Positions 23,605 to 32,261 of a DNA stretch of 63,386 nt are shown piece by piece. Where the stretch lies: NCBI GenBank assembly GCA_902793285.1, contig CADBCV010000030.1, forward strand, positions 1-63,386, given 5' to 3'. Position numbers and translations under genes: made by a program. The notes beneath the pieces are model-generated. The model searched no databases, was not told where the DNA came from, and worked only from the letters and a program-made list of their open reading frames with translations. Within the stretch, counting starts at the first letter, position 1, and each line of letters opens with the position of its first letter. This DNA comes from Oscillospiraceae bacterium (lineage in GTDB: Bacteria; Bacillota; Clostridia; Oscillospirales; Oscillospiraceae).

Positions 23605-24366
23605 GTGGCGCTCACGCCGAAGATGTTTCTCATTGTGTGCCCGCTGCTGTTTCTTGCGGGCTTTGTGGACTCCATCGCCGGGGGCGGGGGTCTCATCTCC
23701 CTGCCGGCCTATCTCTTTGCGGGACTGCCGGTACACCTTGCCATCGGGACGAACAAGCTCTCCTCCGCCTGCGGCACCTCCCTGACCACGGCCCGCTTCA
23801 TCCGCGGCGGGCTCATCCGCTGGAAGCTCGCCCTGCCGGGGATCGCGGCGGCGATGATCGGCTCCGGGCTCGGCTCGCGCCTGTCCCTGCTCGCGGACGA
23901 GCGGATCATCCGGGGGGTGCTCTTCGCGGTGCTGCCCGCGGCCGCCTTCATCGTGCTGAACCCCCGCTTTTTCCCGGAGCGGGAGGCGCGAAAGCTCACC
24001 GTTGACCGGCGCACCGTCACGGTCTGTGTCCTCGCGGCGCTTATCATCGGCTTTTACGACGGCTTCTACGGCCCCGGGACCGGCACCTTCCTCATCATCG
24101 CCTTCACCGCCTTCGCCGGGCTCTCCGTCAGCGCGGCGAACGCCCACGCGAAGGCCATCAACCTCACGACGAACATCACGTCCCTGCTGGTGTTCCTGCG
24201 GGGCGGCACGGTGCTCATCCCGCTGGGGCTCGCGGCGGCGGCCTGCAACATGCTGGGCAATTACATCGGCTCCGGCCTCGCGATGCGCGGCGGGGCGAAG
24301 ATCACGCGCCCCATCATCCTCGCCGTCCTCGCGCTGCTGCTCCTCAAGCTCCTCACGGGGCAGTAA
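23605..24366 (+). CDS. TSUP-family permease (TauE/SafE)
   Basis: A 253-residue membrane protein with about eight helices in two repeated halves. The first half carries GFVDSIAGGGGLISLPAYLFAGLPVHLAIGTNKLSSACGT and the second GFYDGFYGPGTGTFLIIAFTAFAGLSVSAANAHAKAINLTTN, both characteristic of TauE/SafE proteins, which export or import sulfur-containing anions and other organic anions. The GTG at 23605 has GAAAGAAGG 8 bases upstream; the ATG at 23623 is an alternative. Substrate unknown. Confidence 0.85.
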   Translation: MALTPKMFLIVCPLLFLAGFVDSIAGGGGLISLPAYLFAGLPVHLAIGTNKLSSACGTSLTTARFIRGGLIRWKLALPGIAAAMIGSGLGSRLSLLADERIIRGVLFAVLPAAAFIVLNPRFFPEREARKLTVDRRTVTVCVLAALIIGFYDGFYGPGTGTFLIIAFTAFAGLSVSAANAHAKAINLTTNITSLLVFLRGGTVLIPLGLAAAACNMLGNYIGSGLAMRGGAKITRPIILAVLALLLLKLLTGQ

Positions 24367-24387
24367 AAATGTGCCCCCAACAATCGT

Positions 24388-24658
24388 AGTAGCTTATAAC
24401 ACCTTAAACTTCACATGTCATCCTCCTGAAGGGCATAGAGATTCTAAGCGGCAAGCCGCAAAGAATCTCTAATGTTCGCGAAGCGAAGGATCCCCCGGTT
24501 GTCTACGGGATTCTTCGTCGCTTCGCTCCTCAGAATGACATGAAGGCACAAATAAAAAGCAATGTACGGCGAAATCGCAGGTTTTTACGAAATCGCCGTA
24601 CATTTTTACATATTGGAACATTTTACCGCGCGGGAGGGGCAAGCCCCTCCCCTACGGC
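24388..24658. repeat. R4 composite, R1 copy and R2 hairpin between TSUP and FIST-GGDEF genes
   Basis: The 339-base gap holds an R4 copy (24400-24545), the R1 palindrome at 24563-24602 and an R2 hairpin (24627-24658). The phrase CTTATAACACCTTAAACTTC at its left edge is also found at 30729. No gene is seen. Confidence 0.85.
24563..24602. repeat. R1 palindrome, copy 5 (A-A type)
   Basis: Arms TGTACGGCGAAATCGCA and TACGAAATCGCCGTACA, loop GGTTTT. It lies between convergent genes. Confidence 0.9.
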
Positions 24659-24705
24659 CGGAAAGCATCACGTTTACCCATTTTACGCCCCTCGCGTGGG
24701 CTCTC

Positions 24706-26475
24706 TTATTTTGCAAGGCAGACGCGGTTTTTGCCGGTGCGCTTTGCCTCGTAGAGGGCGGCGTCCGCGCGGAGGATCAGGGGGTCCGCCCCCTCTCCCG
24801 GCAGGGCCTGGGCGACGCCGAAGCTCGCCGTCTCGCCGCTGCAGAGGGGAAACTTCAGCCCTTCGATGACGGCGCGAAGCTCCTCCGCGAAGGCCGCGGC
24901 CTCCGCCTGCCCCATGCCGGGGAGCTGGATCATAAACTCCTCCCCGCCCCAGCGGCCCGCCGCGCCGATGCCGAGCGTCTCGACCGCTTCCCGGATGGCG
25001 GCGGAGATGCCGATGAGCACGGCGTCCCCCTCCTGGTGGCCGTAGGTGTCGTTGATGTGCTTAAAATCGTCGAGGTCGATCATGACAAGGCTCGTCGCGT
25101 TCTCCGCGGTGGGGTCGCCGGCGCGCGCGTGGATGCGCTCGGTGATCTGGCGCTGGATCTCCCCGCGGTTATAGAGCCAGGTGAGAAGATCCGTCACCGC
25201 CATGCGCGAGAGGGTCTCGTTTGCCTCCATGAGCTCGGCCGTGGCGGTGTTGATAAAGTTTGCCAGGCGGCTCACCATGGGCATACTGGCCTCATCCTGG
25301 GCGATCTCGGCGGAGAAGTCCGGCATCTCGCGCTCCACGGGTCCCCCCTCGCGCATGGCGGCCACCACGAGCGAGAGATTGTGGTGGTCCATCCGGCCCT
25401 GCCAGCGGATCAGCTCGCCCGCGGTGCAGAAGCCGTAGGTGGGGGCCAGGGAGTGCAGGGGCGTGATCTCCCGGCTGGCCTCCCGGGCGCCCCAGAAGGT
25501 CTTTCTGCCGAAGCAGTCAAACACGGAGATGACCTCCGGCGAGAAGGCGGAGATCTTTTCGGCGCAGTTCTGCACGCTCTGCAGGATCGTCTCGGGGTCG
25601 CCGTAGGTGACGTGCAGGACGCTCCCCTCGGGGATGTCGGTGCTCATGACGAGGGAGCCGTCCTCCTGGCAGGACAGGGCGTGGCGCAGGAGGACATGGT
25701 CGTCAAGCGTGACGGCAAACGGAAACTCCAGCGCGTTATAAAAGAGATGCTCGTCATTCGGGATCTTGAGATAGTGGCGGTAGGTTTCAAAGGCGGGCTC
25801 CCCGTTCAGGGAGTGCAGGACCTTCCCCTCGGCGCTTGTCACGGTCAGCGGGGCGCCGAGGGGCTTCCAGCCGACGACACAGGCGTTTGTAGCGTGGAAA
25901 TTGTCCCCGCCGTAAAAGCTCATGACGACGCCGCGGGTATTGATGTCCGCGCCCCTGTCGAAGACGAAGGCGGTGAAGGTGTTGTCCCCGAACGCCCCGC
26001 CGCCCCAGACCGGGATCTCAGCCGGGATCTCCTCCTGGATGACAGCGCAGACCTCCCGGATGGGGATGGTGTCGATGGTCATGATGACCTCAATCGCCTT
26101 CACGTCCTTTAAAAAGTCCCGCATTTCGCGCAGCGCCTCCCGGAAGGGGGCGGCGTCCCGGTTCTCGATGGAGAAAAGGCGGGTGTCGGCAAAGCTCTCG
26201 GCGTCGGTGAGGACCGTGCAGGTGACCACCAGCTTTTCCGTGCTGACGCTCCCCCGGTAGAGATTGCCGGAGGCGGAGGCCCCCACATAGAGGGCATCGG
26301 GCATGAGCTCCTCCACAGCGGCGCGGGCGGCCCTCACGTCGCCCTCCTTCGCGCCGTCGGAGAAAATATGCAAAAGCGCCGTCCCGCCGCCGTTCTCGCC
26401 GCGCCAGCGCTGCCAGGCGGCAAGCGTTTCGCGGAGGGCGGCCGGATTCTGATAGGAAGTTTGAAATTGCTGCAT
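24706..26475 (-). CDS. FIST-domain sensor with C-terminal GGDEF (diguanylate cyclase)
   Basis: A 589-residue cytoplasmic protein. The N-terminal FIST region (about 35-200) has ELMPDALYVGASASGNLYRGSVSTEKLV and PVWGGGAFGDNTFTAFVFDRG; a FIST_C region follows (about 220-345, HYLKIPNDEHLFYNALEFPFAVTLDD). After a helical linker, the GGDEF domain (about 425-589) shows TDLLTWLYNRGEIQ, MIDLDDFKHINDTYGHQEGDAVL and an intact RWGGEEF active site. No RxxD inhibitory site is visible before GGEEF. It should make c-di-GMP in response to a small ligand bound by FIST, possibly an amino acid. The ATG at 26475 is chosen because upstream starts lie before the mapped promoter. Confidence 0.88.
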   Translation of the reverse strand: MQQFQTSYQNPAALRETLAAWQRWRGENGGGTALLHIFSDGAKEGDVRAARAAVEELMPDALYVGASASGNLYRGSVSTEKLVVTCTVLTDAESFADTRLFSIENRDAAPFREALREMRDFLKDVKAIEVIMTIDTIPIREVCAVIQEEIPAEIPVWGGGAFGDNTFTAFVFDRGADINTRGVVMSFYGGDNFHATNACVVGWKPLGAPLTVTSAEGKVLHSLNGEPAFETYRHYLKIPNDEHLFYNALEFPFAVTLDDHVLLRHALSCQEDGSLVMSTDIPEGSVLHVTYGDPETILQSVQNCAEKISAFSPEVISVFDCFGRKTFWGAREASREITPLHSLAPTYGFCTAGELIRWQGRMDHHNLSLVVAAMREGGPVEREMPDFSAEIAQDEASMPMVSRLANFINTATAELMEANETLSRMAVTDLLTWLYNRGEIQRQITERIHARAGDPTAENATSLVMIDLDDFKHINDTYGHQEGDAVLIGISAAIREAVETLGIGAAGRWGGEEFMIQLPGMGQAEAAAFAEELRAVIEGLKFPLCSGETASFGVAQALPGEGADPLILRADAALYEAKRTGKNRVCLAK

Positions 26476-26523
26476 GGCTGTCAACACCTTCCAGGTTTGT
26501 ATATAAGCCCCATTATTATCCAT

Positions 26524-26552
26524 ATTATAGCCCCGGTTACCTGAGAAATCAA
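26524..26552 (-). promoter_or_regulatory. Promoter of the FIST-GGDEF gene
   Basis: On the minus strand TTGATT (26552-26547), 17-bp spacer, TATAAT (26529-26524), about 50 bases before the ATG. Confidence 0.7.
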
Positions 26553-26656
26553 GATTTTCTGAATATTTGTCCCTCGGCGGCGTAGAAATTCGCGGTCGTT
26601 TTTTAGCTATCCTGCACAAAATGCCCTTTAAAAACTTGCAGAATTTCGGGCCCGCC

Positions 26657-26685
26657 TTGACAAAATAACGAACGGCACGTAAAAT
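26657..26685 (+). promoter_or_regulatory. Promoter of the sugar ABC transporter
   Basis: TTGACA (26657-26662), 17-bp spacer, TAAAAT (26680-26685). Confidence 0.8.
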
Positions 26686-26733
26686 GAACTCATCACTTCG
26701 GTGACATTTCAATTAAAAAAGGAGTAAAGGAAA

Positions 26734-27996
26734 ATGAAAAAGACGCTTGCGCTTCTGCTCGCGCTGACGATGGTGTTCGCGCTTGTGACCTCCCAGGCCG
26801 CGTTTGCCGACGATGAGATCACGCTGGACGTTATCATCTGCCAGTACGGCCCCAACACCAATGAGTGGTTCCTCGGCAAAGGCATGAACGGCACGAACTT
26901 TGTGGACAAGTTTGAGGCCGAAAACCCCGGCATCAAGCTGAACCTGGATGTTGTCTCCTGGAACGATGTGTACACGGAGGTTGACACCCGCATCGCGAAC
27001 AACAACGCGCCCGACATCCTGAACATCGACGTCTTCGCAAACTACGCGAACGAAGGCCTCCTCATGCCCGTGAAGGACTACTGCCCGGACGATCTGTTTG
27101 AGGACTTCTTCCCCCAGTTCATCGCCCAGTCCGTCATTGACGATACCGTGTGGGCCGTGCCCGATCTCGCCTCCGCCCGCGCCCTGTTCTACAACGTGGA
27201 CATGCTCGAGGAGGTCGGCGTGGAAGTCCCCACCACCTGGGCAGAGCTTGAGGATGTCTCCCAGGCCATCATCGACTACTACGGCGGCGAAGTGTACCCC
27301 TGGGGCATTGACCTGACCACCGACGAGGGCCAGGCGGCCTTCGCCTACTACACCTGGGGCAACGGCGGCGGCTTTGTGGACGCCGACGGCAACTGGGCCG
27401 TGAACTCCGCCGAGAACGTGGAGGGCATCAACTTCGCCCTCGGCCTCATCCAGAAGGGCTACACCAACCCCAACCCCGCCACCCAGACCCGCTACGACCT
27501 GCAGGATATGTTCGCGGCCGGCAAGATGGCCATGGTCATCGCCCCGAACCAGCTGCCCACCTACGTCGCTGACAAGGGCGGCAACATCAACATGGCGACC
27601 GCCGGCATCCCCGCGAACGAGGGCAAGACCGGCTCCTCCGTCGGCGTGATGGACCGCGTCATGGCCTTCAAGGACGATTCCGCCCCCGACCAGGCCAAGC
27701 GCAACGAGGCCATCGGCAAGTTCCTCAAGTTCTTCTATGATCCCGAGAACTACGTCGGCTGGGTCAGCATGGAGGGCTTCCTGCCCGCCGTGAACTCCGC
27801 CGTGGAAGCGCTCGTCGCCTCCGATCCCAGCTTTGAGGCGTGGCTCGACGTGCTCGGCACCTGCCAGTTCTACCCCGCCGCCAAGGCTGAGTGGGACCAG
27901 GTCAAGCAGGGCGTCATCGCAGCCGAGCAGGCCGCGCTGACCGGCGCCGACATCCAGACCGAGCTCGACAATCTCCAGGCCGCGCTCGTCGGATAA
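26734..27996 (+). CDS. Sugar ABC transporter substrate-binding protein
   Basis: A 420-residue extracellular solute-binding protein of the family 1 (MalE-like) type. A signal peptide (KKTLALLLALTMVFALVTSQ..AAFADD) leads into LDVIICQYGPNTNEWFLGKG. Typical regions are FEAENPGIKLNLDVVSWNDVYTEVDTRIANNNAPDILNID, LFYNVDMLEEVGVEVPTTWAELEDVSQAI and FAAGKMAMVIAPNQLPTY. No lipobox cysteine is visible, unusual for a Gram-positive binding protein. Aspartate- and asparagine-rich contacts fit a polyol or oligosaccharide. AAAGGAG precedes the ATG; two permease genes follow. Confidence 0.88.
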   Translation: MKKTLALLLALTMVFALVTSQAAFADDEITLDVIICQYGPNTNEWFLGKGMNGTNFVDKFEAENPGIKLNLDVVSWNDVYTEVDTRIANNNAPDILNIDVFANYANEGLLMPVKDYCPDDLFEDFFPQFIAQSVIDDTVWAVPDLASARALFYNVDMLEEVGVEVPTTWAELEDVSQAIIDYYGGEVYPWGIDLTTDEGQAAFAYYTWGNGGGFVDADGNWAVNSAENVEGINFALGLIQKGYTNPNPATQTRYDLQDMFAAGKMAMVIAPNQLPTYVADKGGNINMATAGIPANEGKTGSSVGVMDRVMAFKDDSAPDQAKRNEAIGKFLKFFYDPENYVGWVSMEGFLPAVNSAVEALVASDPSFEAWLDVLGTCQFYPAAKAEWDQVKQGVIAAEQAALTGADIQTELDNLQAALVG

Positions 27997-28020
27997 GCTG
28001 TCTGCACGTATCGGTGCTGT

Positions 28021-28175
28021 CGTAGGGGCTGACGCCCTCGGCAGCCCGGCAGTGCAAGCTGACACACTGTAAAAATCTCCCGGCGAATTCGTACCTCTGT
28101 GCGTTTTCGCCGGGGGGTCCTCTTTCGTGACTCCTGTACAGCGCGGGCCGCCGGGGGCGTCGGCCCCTACAGGCC
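28021..28175. repeat. R2 hairpins and a terminator-like stem between binding protein and permease
   Basis: CGTAGGGGCTGACGCCCTCGGCAGCCC (28021-28047), the stem CCCGGCGAA / TTCGCCGGG (28079-28087 with 28106-28114) and GGGCCGCCGGGGGCGTCGGCCCC (28144-28166). The middle stem may lower permease expression relative to the binding protein. Confidence 0.65.
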
Positions 28176-28218
28176 CGCGATGTTTTTTCTCTGCGGCAAC
28201 CATAAGGAGGCGCAACAC

Positions 28219-29106
28219 ATGAATTCACCTCTGAACCGGCATAAGTGGGAGCCCTATGTGTGGCTTCTGCCAAGCATCCTTCTGATCGCGGTTTTTGTGG
28301 TCTTCCCCATCCTCATCGTCTTCAAGCTCTCCTTCAGCGAGATCTCCAAGGCGGGCGTCATCGGCGGCTACATCGGCTTTCAGAACTACAAGGACGCGGT
28401 GAGTCTGCCCGCGTTCAAGACCGTCATGCTCAACACCTTCTGGTGGGTGCTGTCGGTCGTCGGCATCTCCACGCTCCTCGGCTTCATCATCGCCCTCGTG
28501 TTTAACCAGAAGTTTCACGGGCGCAAGATCGCCCGCGCGATCCTGGTCTTCCCCTGGGCGACGTCTCTTGTCATCCAGGCTTCGGTCTGGAACTACATCA
28601 TCAAGTACGAGTACGGCAGTCTCAACAGCGTGCTTTTGAATCTCGGCATCATCAAGCAGGCCATCAACTGGCGCTCCAGCTATCAGATCGAGTTTATCTG
28701 GGAATGCGGCGTCGGCATCTTCGTGACCGTGCCCTTCGTGGCGTTCTGCGTGCTCTCGGGTCTCCAGTCCATCGACGGCTCCCTCTACGAGGCCGCCACG
28801 GTGGACGGCGCGGGCTTCTGGAGCAAGCTCTTTCGGATCACGCTGCCGATGGTGCGCCCCTCGCTGACGGTGAGCACCGTTTTGAATATCATCTACGTCT
28901 TCAATTCCTTCCCCATCGTGTACACCATGACCAAGGGCGCCCCCGCGAACAAGACGGACACCATGATCACCTATCTCTACATGCTGTCCTTCTATGAGCG
29001 CAGGAAGGGCCCGGCGACGGCGCTGTCGGTCATCGGCTTTCTGATTTTGTGCGCGTGCGCGGGGATCTACATGGTGACGGTCATGCGCAAGGAGGAAGAG
29101 CAGTGA
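28219..29106 (+). CDS. Sugar ABC transporter permease (MalF-like)
   Basis: A 295-residue permease with six predicted helices. It begins MNSPLNRHKWEPYVWLLPSILLIAVFVVFPI and carries the EAA loop YEAATVDGAGFWSKLFRITLPMVRPS, which docks on the ATPase. The ATG at 28219 follows AAGGAGG with an 8-base gap. It overlaps the next permease by 4 bases. No nucleotide-binding subunit is encoded nearby, so it probably shares an MsmX/MsmK-type ATPase encoded elsewhere. Confidence 0.9.
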   Translation: MNSPLNRHKWEPYVWLLPSILLIAVFVVFPILIVFKLSFSEISKAGVIGGYIGFQNYKDAVSLPAFKTVMLNTFWWVLSVVGISTLLGFIIALVFNQKFHGRKIARAILVFPWATSLVIQASVWNYIIKYEYGSLNSVLLNLGIIKQAINWRSSYQIEFIWECGVGIFVTVPFVAFCVLSGLQSIDGSLYEAATVDGAGFWSKLFRITLPMVRPSLTVSTVLNIIYVFNSFPIVYTMTKGAPANKTDTMITYLYMLSFYERRKGPATALSVIGFLILCACAGIYMVTVMRKEEEQ

Positions 29107-30695
29107 AAAATCCGGAACTTGTCGGCCCGAACCGCCGGGCGCTGCTGCTCGTGATCGTCGGCATCGCGCTGAGCCTCATTCTCCTGCGTATGCCGCTTTA
29201 CAGCTTTGACGCCTGCGTCTACACGAAAAAATCCCCCAACACCTTTGTGGGGGACGAGAAATACCAAAATGTCCGCGCGGAGGTGGAGGGCGTGGCGGAA
29301 GAGTACCGCGCCCAGGGCTTTGCCTGCGAGATCGGCGAAGAGGTGCTCGAGCGCGTGAACTCCAAGGGGGAGACCACCTCCCTCATCACCTTCACGGTCA
29401 CGGAGCGCCTCGCAAAAAGCCCCCTGTCCCTTTTGGGGATGGGCTTTGCCTCCTCGTGGGTGCTGGGTCTTATGCTCGCCCTGCTGGGGCTTGCGCTCGT
29501 GTGCGCGCTCGCGGGCAGTGTCGGCGGGATGGATCTTGTACACTTTCGCCTGGATAAACGCCGCGCCTTCCTGCGCGGCGCGGCGGCGGCGGCGCTGCTC
29601 GCGGCGCTGCTTCTCGTGCCGGTCTTCATCCTCATGAATAACTACGCCTTCTCCCGGCAGATCGGCCTCTACACCCAGGGGCTCCTGGATGCGGGGAAGG
29701 ACGCCATGTACGCCAAAATGGACCGCCTCCTCTTTGAAGGGCGCATGGGCGACGGGATCGAAAAGGCCCTCGGCGGGCTCCGCGCCGGGCACTCGGGCCT
29801 TCTGTGGATGCTGGTTCCCGCGATGCTCCTCTCGCTTCTCGCCGCGGTGCAGCTCCGCCACGGGAGCATCCGGAGCAGCGCGCTCAAGGCGGCGCTCTAC
29901 TTCTTCGTCGTGGTGGTCTGCGTCATAACGCTCTACCCCTACTATGTCATGACCATCACGGCCTTCCGCTCCAACGCGGAGACGCTCGACATGTATTTTC
30001 TGCACCTCTTCCCGACGAAGTGGATCTGGAGCAATCTTGCCGACATCATCCACCGGGGCGTGCCGCGCTATCTCTTAAACTCCCTCCTCGTCGCGGGCGG
30101 GGCGACGGTGCTCGCGATGCTCTGCGGCATCCCCGCGGCCTACGCCATGGCGCGCATGAGCTTCAAGGGCAAGAAGGCCTTCCTCGGCTTCGTCATCATG
30201 AGCCAGATGTTCTCCCCCGTGGTGCTTCTGATCGGCATTTCCCAGCTCATGAACACCCTGCACCTCAACGACAGCGTGCTCGGCCTCATGCTCATCAACG
30301 CCGCCTTCAACCAGGCCTTTGCCATCTGGCTTCTGCGCGGCACCTTTGTGTCCATCTCGCCGGAGATGGAGCAGGCCGCGCTGATTGACGGCTGCGGCAC
30401 CGTGGGGGCGCTCACCCGGGTGCTGATCCCCATGGCGGCCCCCGGCATCGTCACGGCCCTAATCTTCGTGTTCATCAACGCCTGGAACGAGTACACCATC
30501 GCGACGGTTTTGATCTCCACCGCGGCAAACCGGCCCATCACCGTCGGCATCACGCAGTTCTCGAGCTTCAACATGATCGAGTGGCAGTACCTCTTTGCCG
30601 CCTCCCTGGTGGCGACGATCCCGGTCGTGATCCTCTTCATGAGCATCGAAAAGCACCTGACCTCCGGCCTCACCTCCGGCGGCGTCAAGGGGTGA
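29103..30695 (+). CDS. Oversized sugar ABC transporter permease (MalG-like) with N-terminal extension
   Basis: A 530-residue protein, about 250 residues longer than ordinary MalG-type permeases. The C-terminal 265 residues are a normal permease: ALYFFVVVVCVITLYPYYVMTITAFRSN, NSLLVAGGATVLAMLCGIPAAYAMAR, and EAA loop EQAALIDGCGTVGALTRVLIPMAAPG. The N-terminal part has a helix at about 12-33, a polar segment of roughly 70 residues likely outside the cell (FVGDEKYQNVRAEVEGVAEEYR), then three more helices. The GTG at 29103 overlaps the stop of the first permease. The added part may contact the binding protein. I know no function for it. Confidence 0.85.
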   Translation: MKNPELVGPNRRALLLVIVGIALSLILLRMPLYSFDACVYTKKSPNTFVGDEKYQNVRAEVEGVAEEYRAQGFACEIGEEVLERVNSKGETTSLITFTVTERLAKSPLSLLGMGFASSWVLGLMLALLGLALVCALAGSVGGMDLVHFRLDKRRAFLRGAAAAALLAALLLVPVFILMNNYAFSRQIGLYTQGLLDAGKDAMYAKMDRLLFEGRMGDGIEKALGGLRAGHSGLLWMLVPAMLLSLLAAVQLRHGSIRSSALKAALYFFVVVVCVITLYPYYVMTITAFRSNAETLDMYFLHLFPTKWIWSNLADIIHRGVPRYLLNSLLVAGGATVLAMLCGIPAAYAMARMSFKGKKAFLGFVIMSQMFSPVVLLIGISQLMNTLHLNDSVLGLMLINAAFNQAFAIWLLRGTFVSISPEMEQAALIDGCGTVGALTRVLIPMAAPGIVTALIFVFINAWNEYTIATVLISTAANRPITVGITQFSSFNMIEWQYLFAASLVATIPVVILFMSIEKHLTSGLTSGGVKG

Positions 30696-30699
30696 GACG

Positions 30700-30842
30700 C
30701 CGGGCGGGGCAAGCCGCCGCCCCTACTAGCTTATAACACCTTAAACTTCACATGTCATCCTGAGCGCAAGCGAAGGATCCCCCGGTTGTCTACGGGATTC
30801 TTCGTCGCTTCGCTCCTCTCAGAATGACATGAAGTTTTAGTT
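30700..30842. repeat. R2 hairpin and R4 composite after the ABC operon
   Basis: An R2 copy (30700-30726) is followed by CTTATAACACCTTAAACTTC (30729-30748) and an R4 stem-loop made of CATCCTGAGCGCAAGCGAAGG and the inverted CTTCGCTCCTCTCAGAATGA. It is a shorter direct copy of 24388-24545. Confidence 0.8.
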
Positions 30843-30852
30843 GATAACATCC

Positions 30853-31150
30853 CCTACGGAGACGCGCAACCCTGCGCCCCGGCACAGGCGTCCCACGATG
30901 CGCAAACGTCGCCACCTGTCCGTAGGGGCCGACGCCCTCGGCGGCCCGTAAACCCGCGGCACGGCACAGGCGTCCCACGGTGCGAAAACGTCGCCGCCTG
31001 TCCGTAGGGGAGGGGCTTGCCCCTCCCGCGCGGTATTGGGTAATCATTTAAAAGCAATGTACGGCGAAATCGTAACATTTTTTGATTTCGCCGTACATTT
31101 AATTTTAACATTTCTGTGCGCGGGACGTCGAGGGCGCCGTCCCCTACGAA
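30853..31150. repeat. Composite R1/R2 array, inverted copy of 21385-21640
   Basis: It contains two modules ending in TCCGTAGGGG, an R2 hairpin with GAGGGGCTTGCCCCTC (31010-31027), TTGGGTAATCATTTAAAAGC, R1 copy 6 and GCGCGGGACGTCGAGGGCG. The 491-base gap holds no gene. Confidence 0.85.
31058..31097. repeat. R1 palindrome, copy 6 (fully paired type)
   Basis: Left arm TGTACGGCGAAATCGTA, right arm TTTGATTTCGCCGTACA; exact reverse complement of copy 4. Confidence 0.9.
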
Positions 31151-31186
31151 TTTTGGGGACATCTGTGTATCATAGGACGCCGGCGC

Positions 31187-32242
31187 TTACAAAAACGCCC
31201 GGATGATCGCCTCGATCTCGTCCCAGCGGCGCTCGGTCTCCTGCACGAGCTTCATCTGGGTGCGGGCGCGGTCCAGGTTGTGTTCGGGCCGGGCGACGGA
31301 GAAATAGTGATCCCCGTCGAGGTAGTCCGTCAGAAAGCGCAGGCCGCACTCGAACGTCATGAGCTTTGCGCCGAGGGGCAGGGTCTCGATCTCCCTTTTT
31401 GTGAGGCCCCCGCAGGCGGGGATGAAGCCCTCGCAGAAGCGGCGGTAGAGGGCGAGATCCAGCCCCACGCGGTCAAGGTCCCGCTCGTCCTCCGCGGCGG
31501 TGGAGGCCCCGAAGCGGATCGAATCGCCGAAATCGTAGGCAACAAGCCCCGGCATCACGGTGTCGAGGTCGATGACGCAGAGGGCCCGGCGGGTCTTCCG
31601 GTCAAGCATGACGTTGTTGAGCTTGGTGTCGTTGTGCGTCACGCGAAGGGGCAGCGCCCCGCGCGCAAGCAGCTCGAGCAGCGCCCCGGCCTCCCCCTCA
31701 TGGGCGAGGTAGAAGGCGATCTCCGGCGCGGCGGCCGCGGCGCGGTGCGCGGGGTCTTTCTCCAAAACCGCGTGAAACTTCCGGCAGCGGTCGGGCGTGT
31801 TGTGAAAGTTCGGGATCGTCTCCGTGAGCGTCTCCGCCGGGAAGTCCTGCAAGAGCCGCTGGAAGCGCCCGAAGGCGACGCCGCTCTCATAGAAGTCCTC
31901 CGCCGTCTCCGGGGCCTGGAGGCAGAGGCTGTCCTCAATGAAATCGTACACGCGCCAGGTTTCGCCCGCCGCATCCCGGAACCAGAGCGCCCCGTCCACG
32001 GTCGGGACGAGGTGCAGGCTCGCCCGGGGATCATCGCTCCGGGCGGCGAGAAAGGCCGTCACGGCGGCGATGTTTCGCATGAGGGCCGGGATATCGTGAA
32101 AGGCGGCGCGGCTCAGGCGCTGGAGGATGTAGCGCTTTTTGTCCGTCACGACAAGATAGGTTTGGTTGATGTGCCCCTCGCCGTAGCGCTCGCAGGAGAG
32201 GGGGCGCCCCTCCAGCCGGAACTGCCGTAAAACTTCTTCCAT
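31187..32242 (-). CDS. nahK: N-acetylhexosamine 1-kinase-like phosphotransferase
   Basis: A 351-residue kinase of the aminoglycoside-phosphotransferase fold, close in length and motifs to NahK. Visible: nucleotide loop YGEGHINQTYLV, catalytic loop VTHNDTKLNNVML, metal loop CVIDLDTVMPGLVAYDFGDSIRFGAS, and the late RFLTDYLDGDHYFSV...HNLDRARTQMKLV, a combination typical of NahK. NahK phosphorylates GlcNAc or GalNAc at O1 in lacto-N-biose/galacto-N-biose use. Third gene of the GH13-gluQ-kinase operon, 19 bases after gluQ. A related sugar 1-kinase specificity cannot be excluded. Confidence 0.75.
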   Translation of the reverse strand: MEEVLRQFRLEGRPLSCERYGEGHINQTYLVVTDKKRYILQRLSRAAFHDIPALMRNIAAVTAFLAARSDDPRASLHLVPTVDGALWFRDAAGETWRVYDFIEDSLCLQAPETAEDFYESGVAFGRFQRLLQDFPAETLTETIPNFHNTPDRCRKFHAVLEKDPAHRAAAAAPEIAFYLAHEGEAGALLELLARGALPLRVTHNDTKLNNVMLDRKTRRALCVIDLDTVMPGLVAYDFGDSIRFGASTAAEDERDLDRVGLDLALYRRFCEGFIPACGGLTKREIETLPLGAKLMTFECGLRFLTDYLDGDHYFSVARPEHNLDRARTQMKLVQETERRWDEIEAIIRAFL

Positions 32243-32261
32243 GCTGATCCTCTCTTCTCTA

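Noticed and set aside
24562-26112. Plus-strand frame opposite the FIST-GGDEF gene
   Set aside because: It begins inside the R1 repeat and lacks domains; the minus-strand gene has intact FIST and GGEEF motifs and a promoter.
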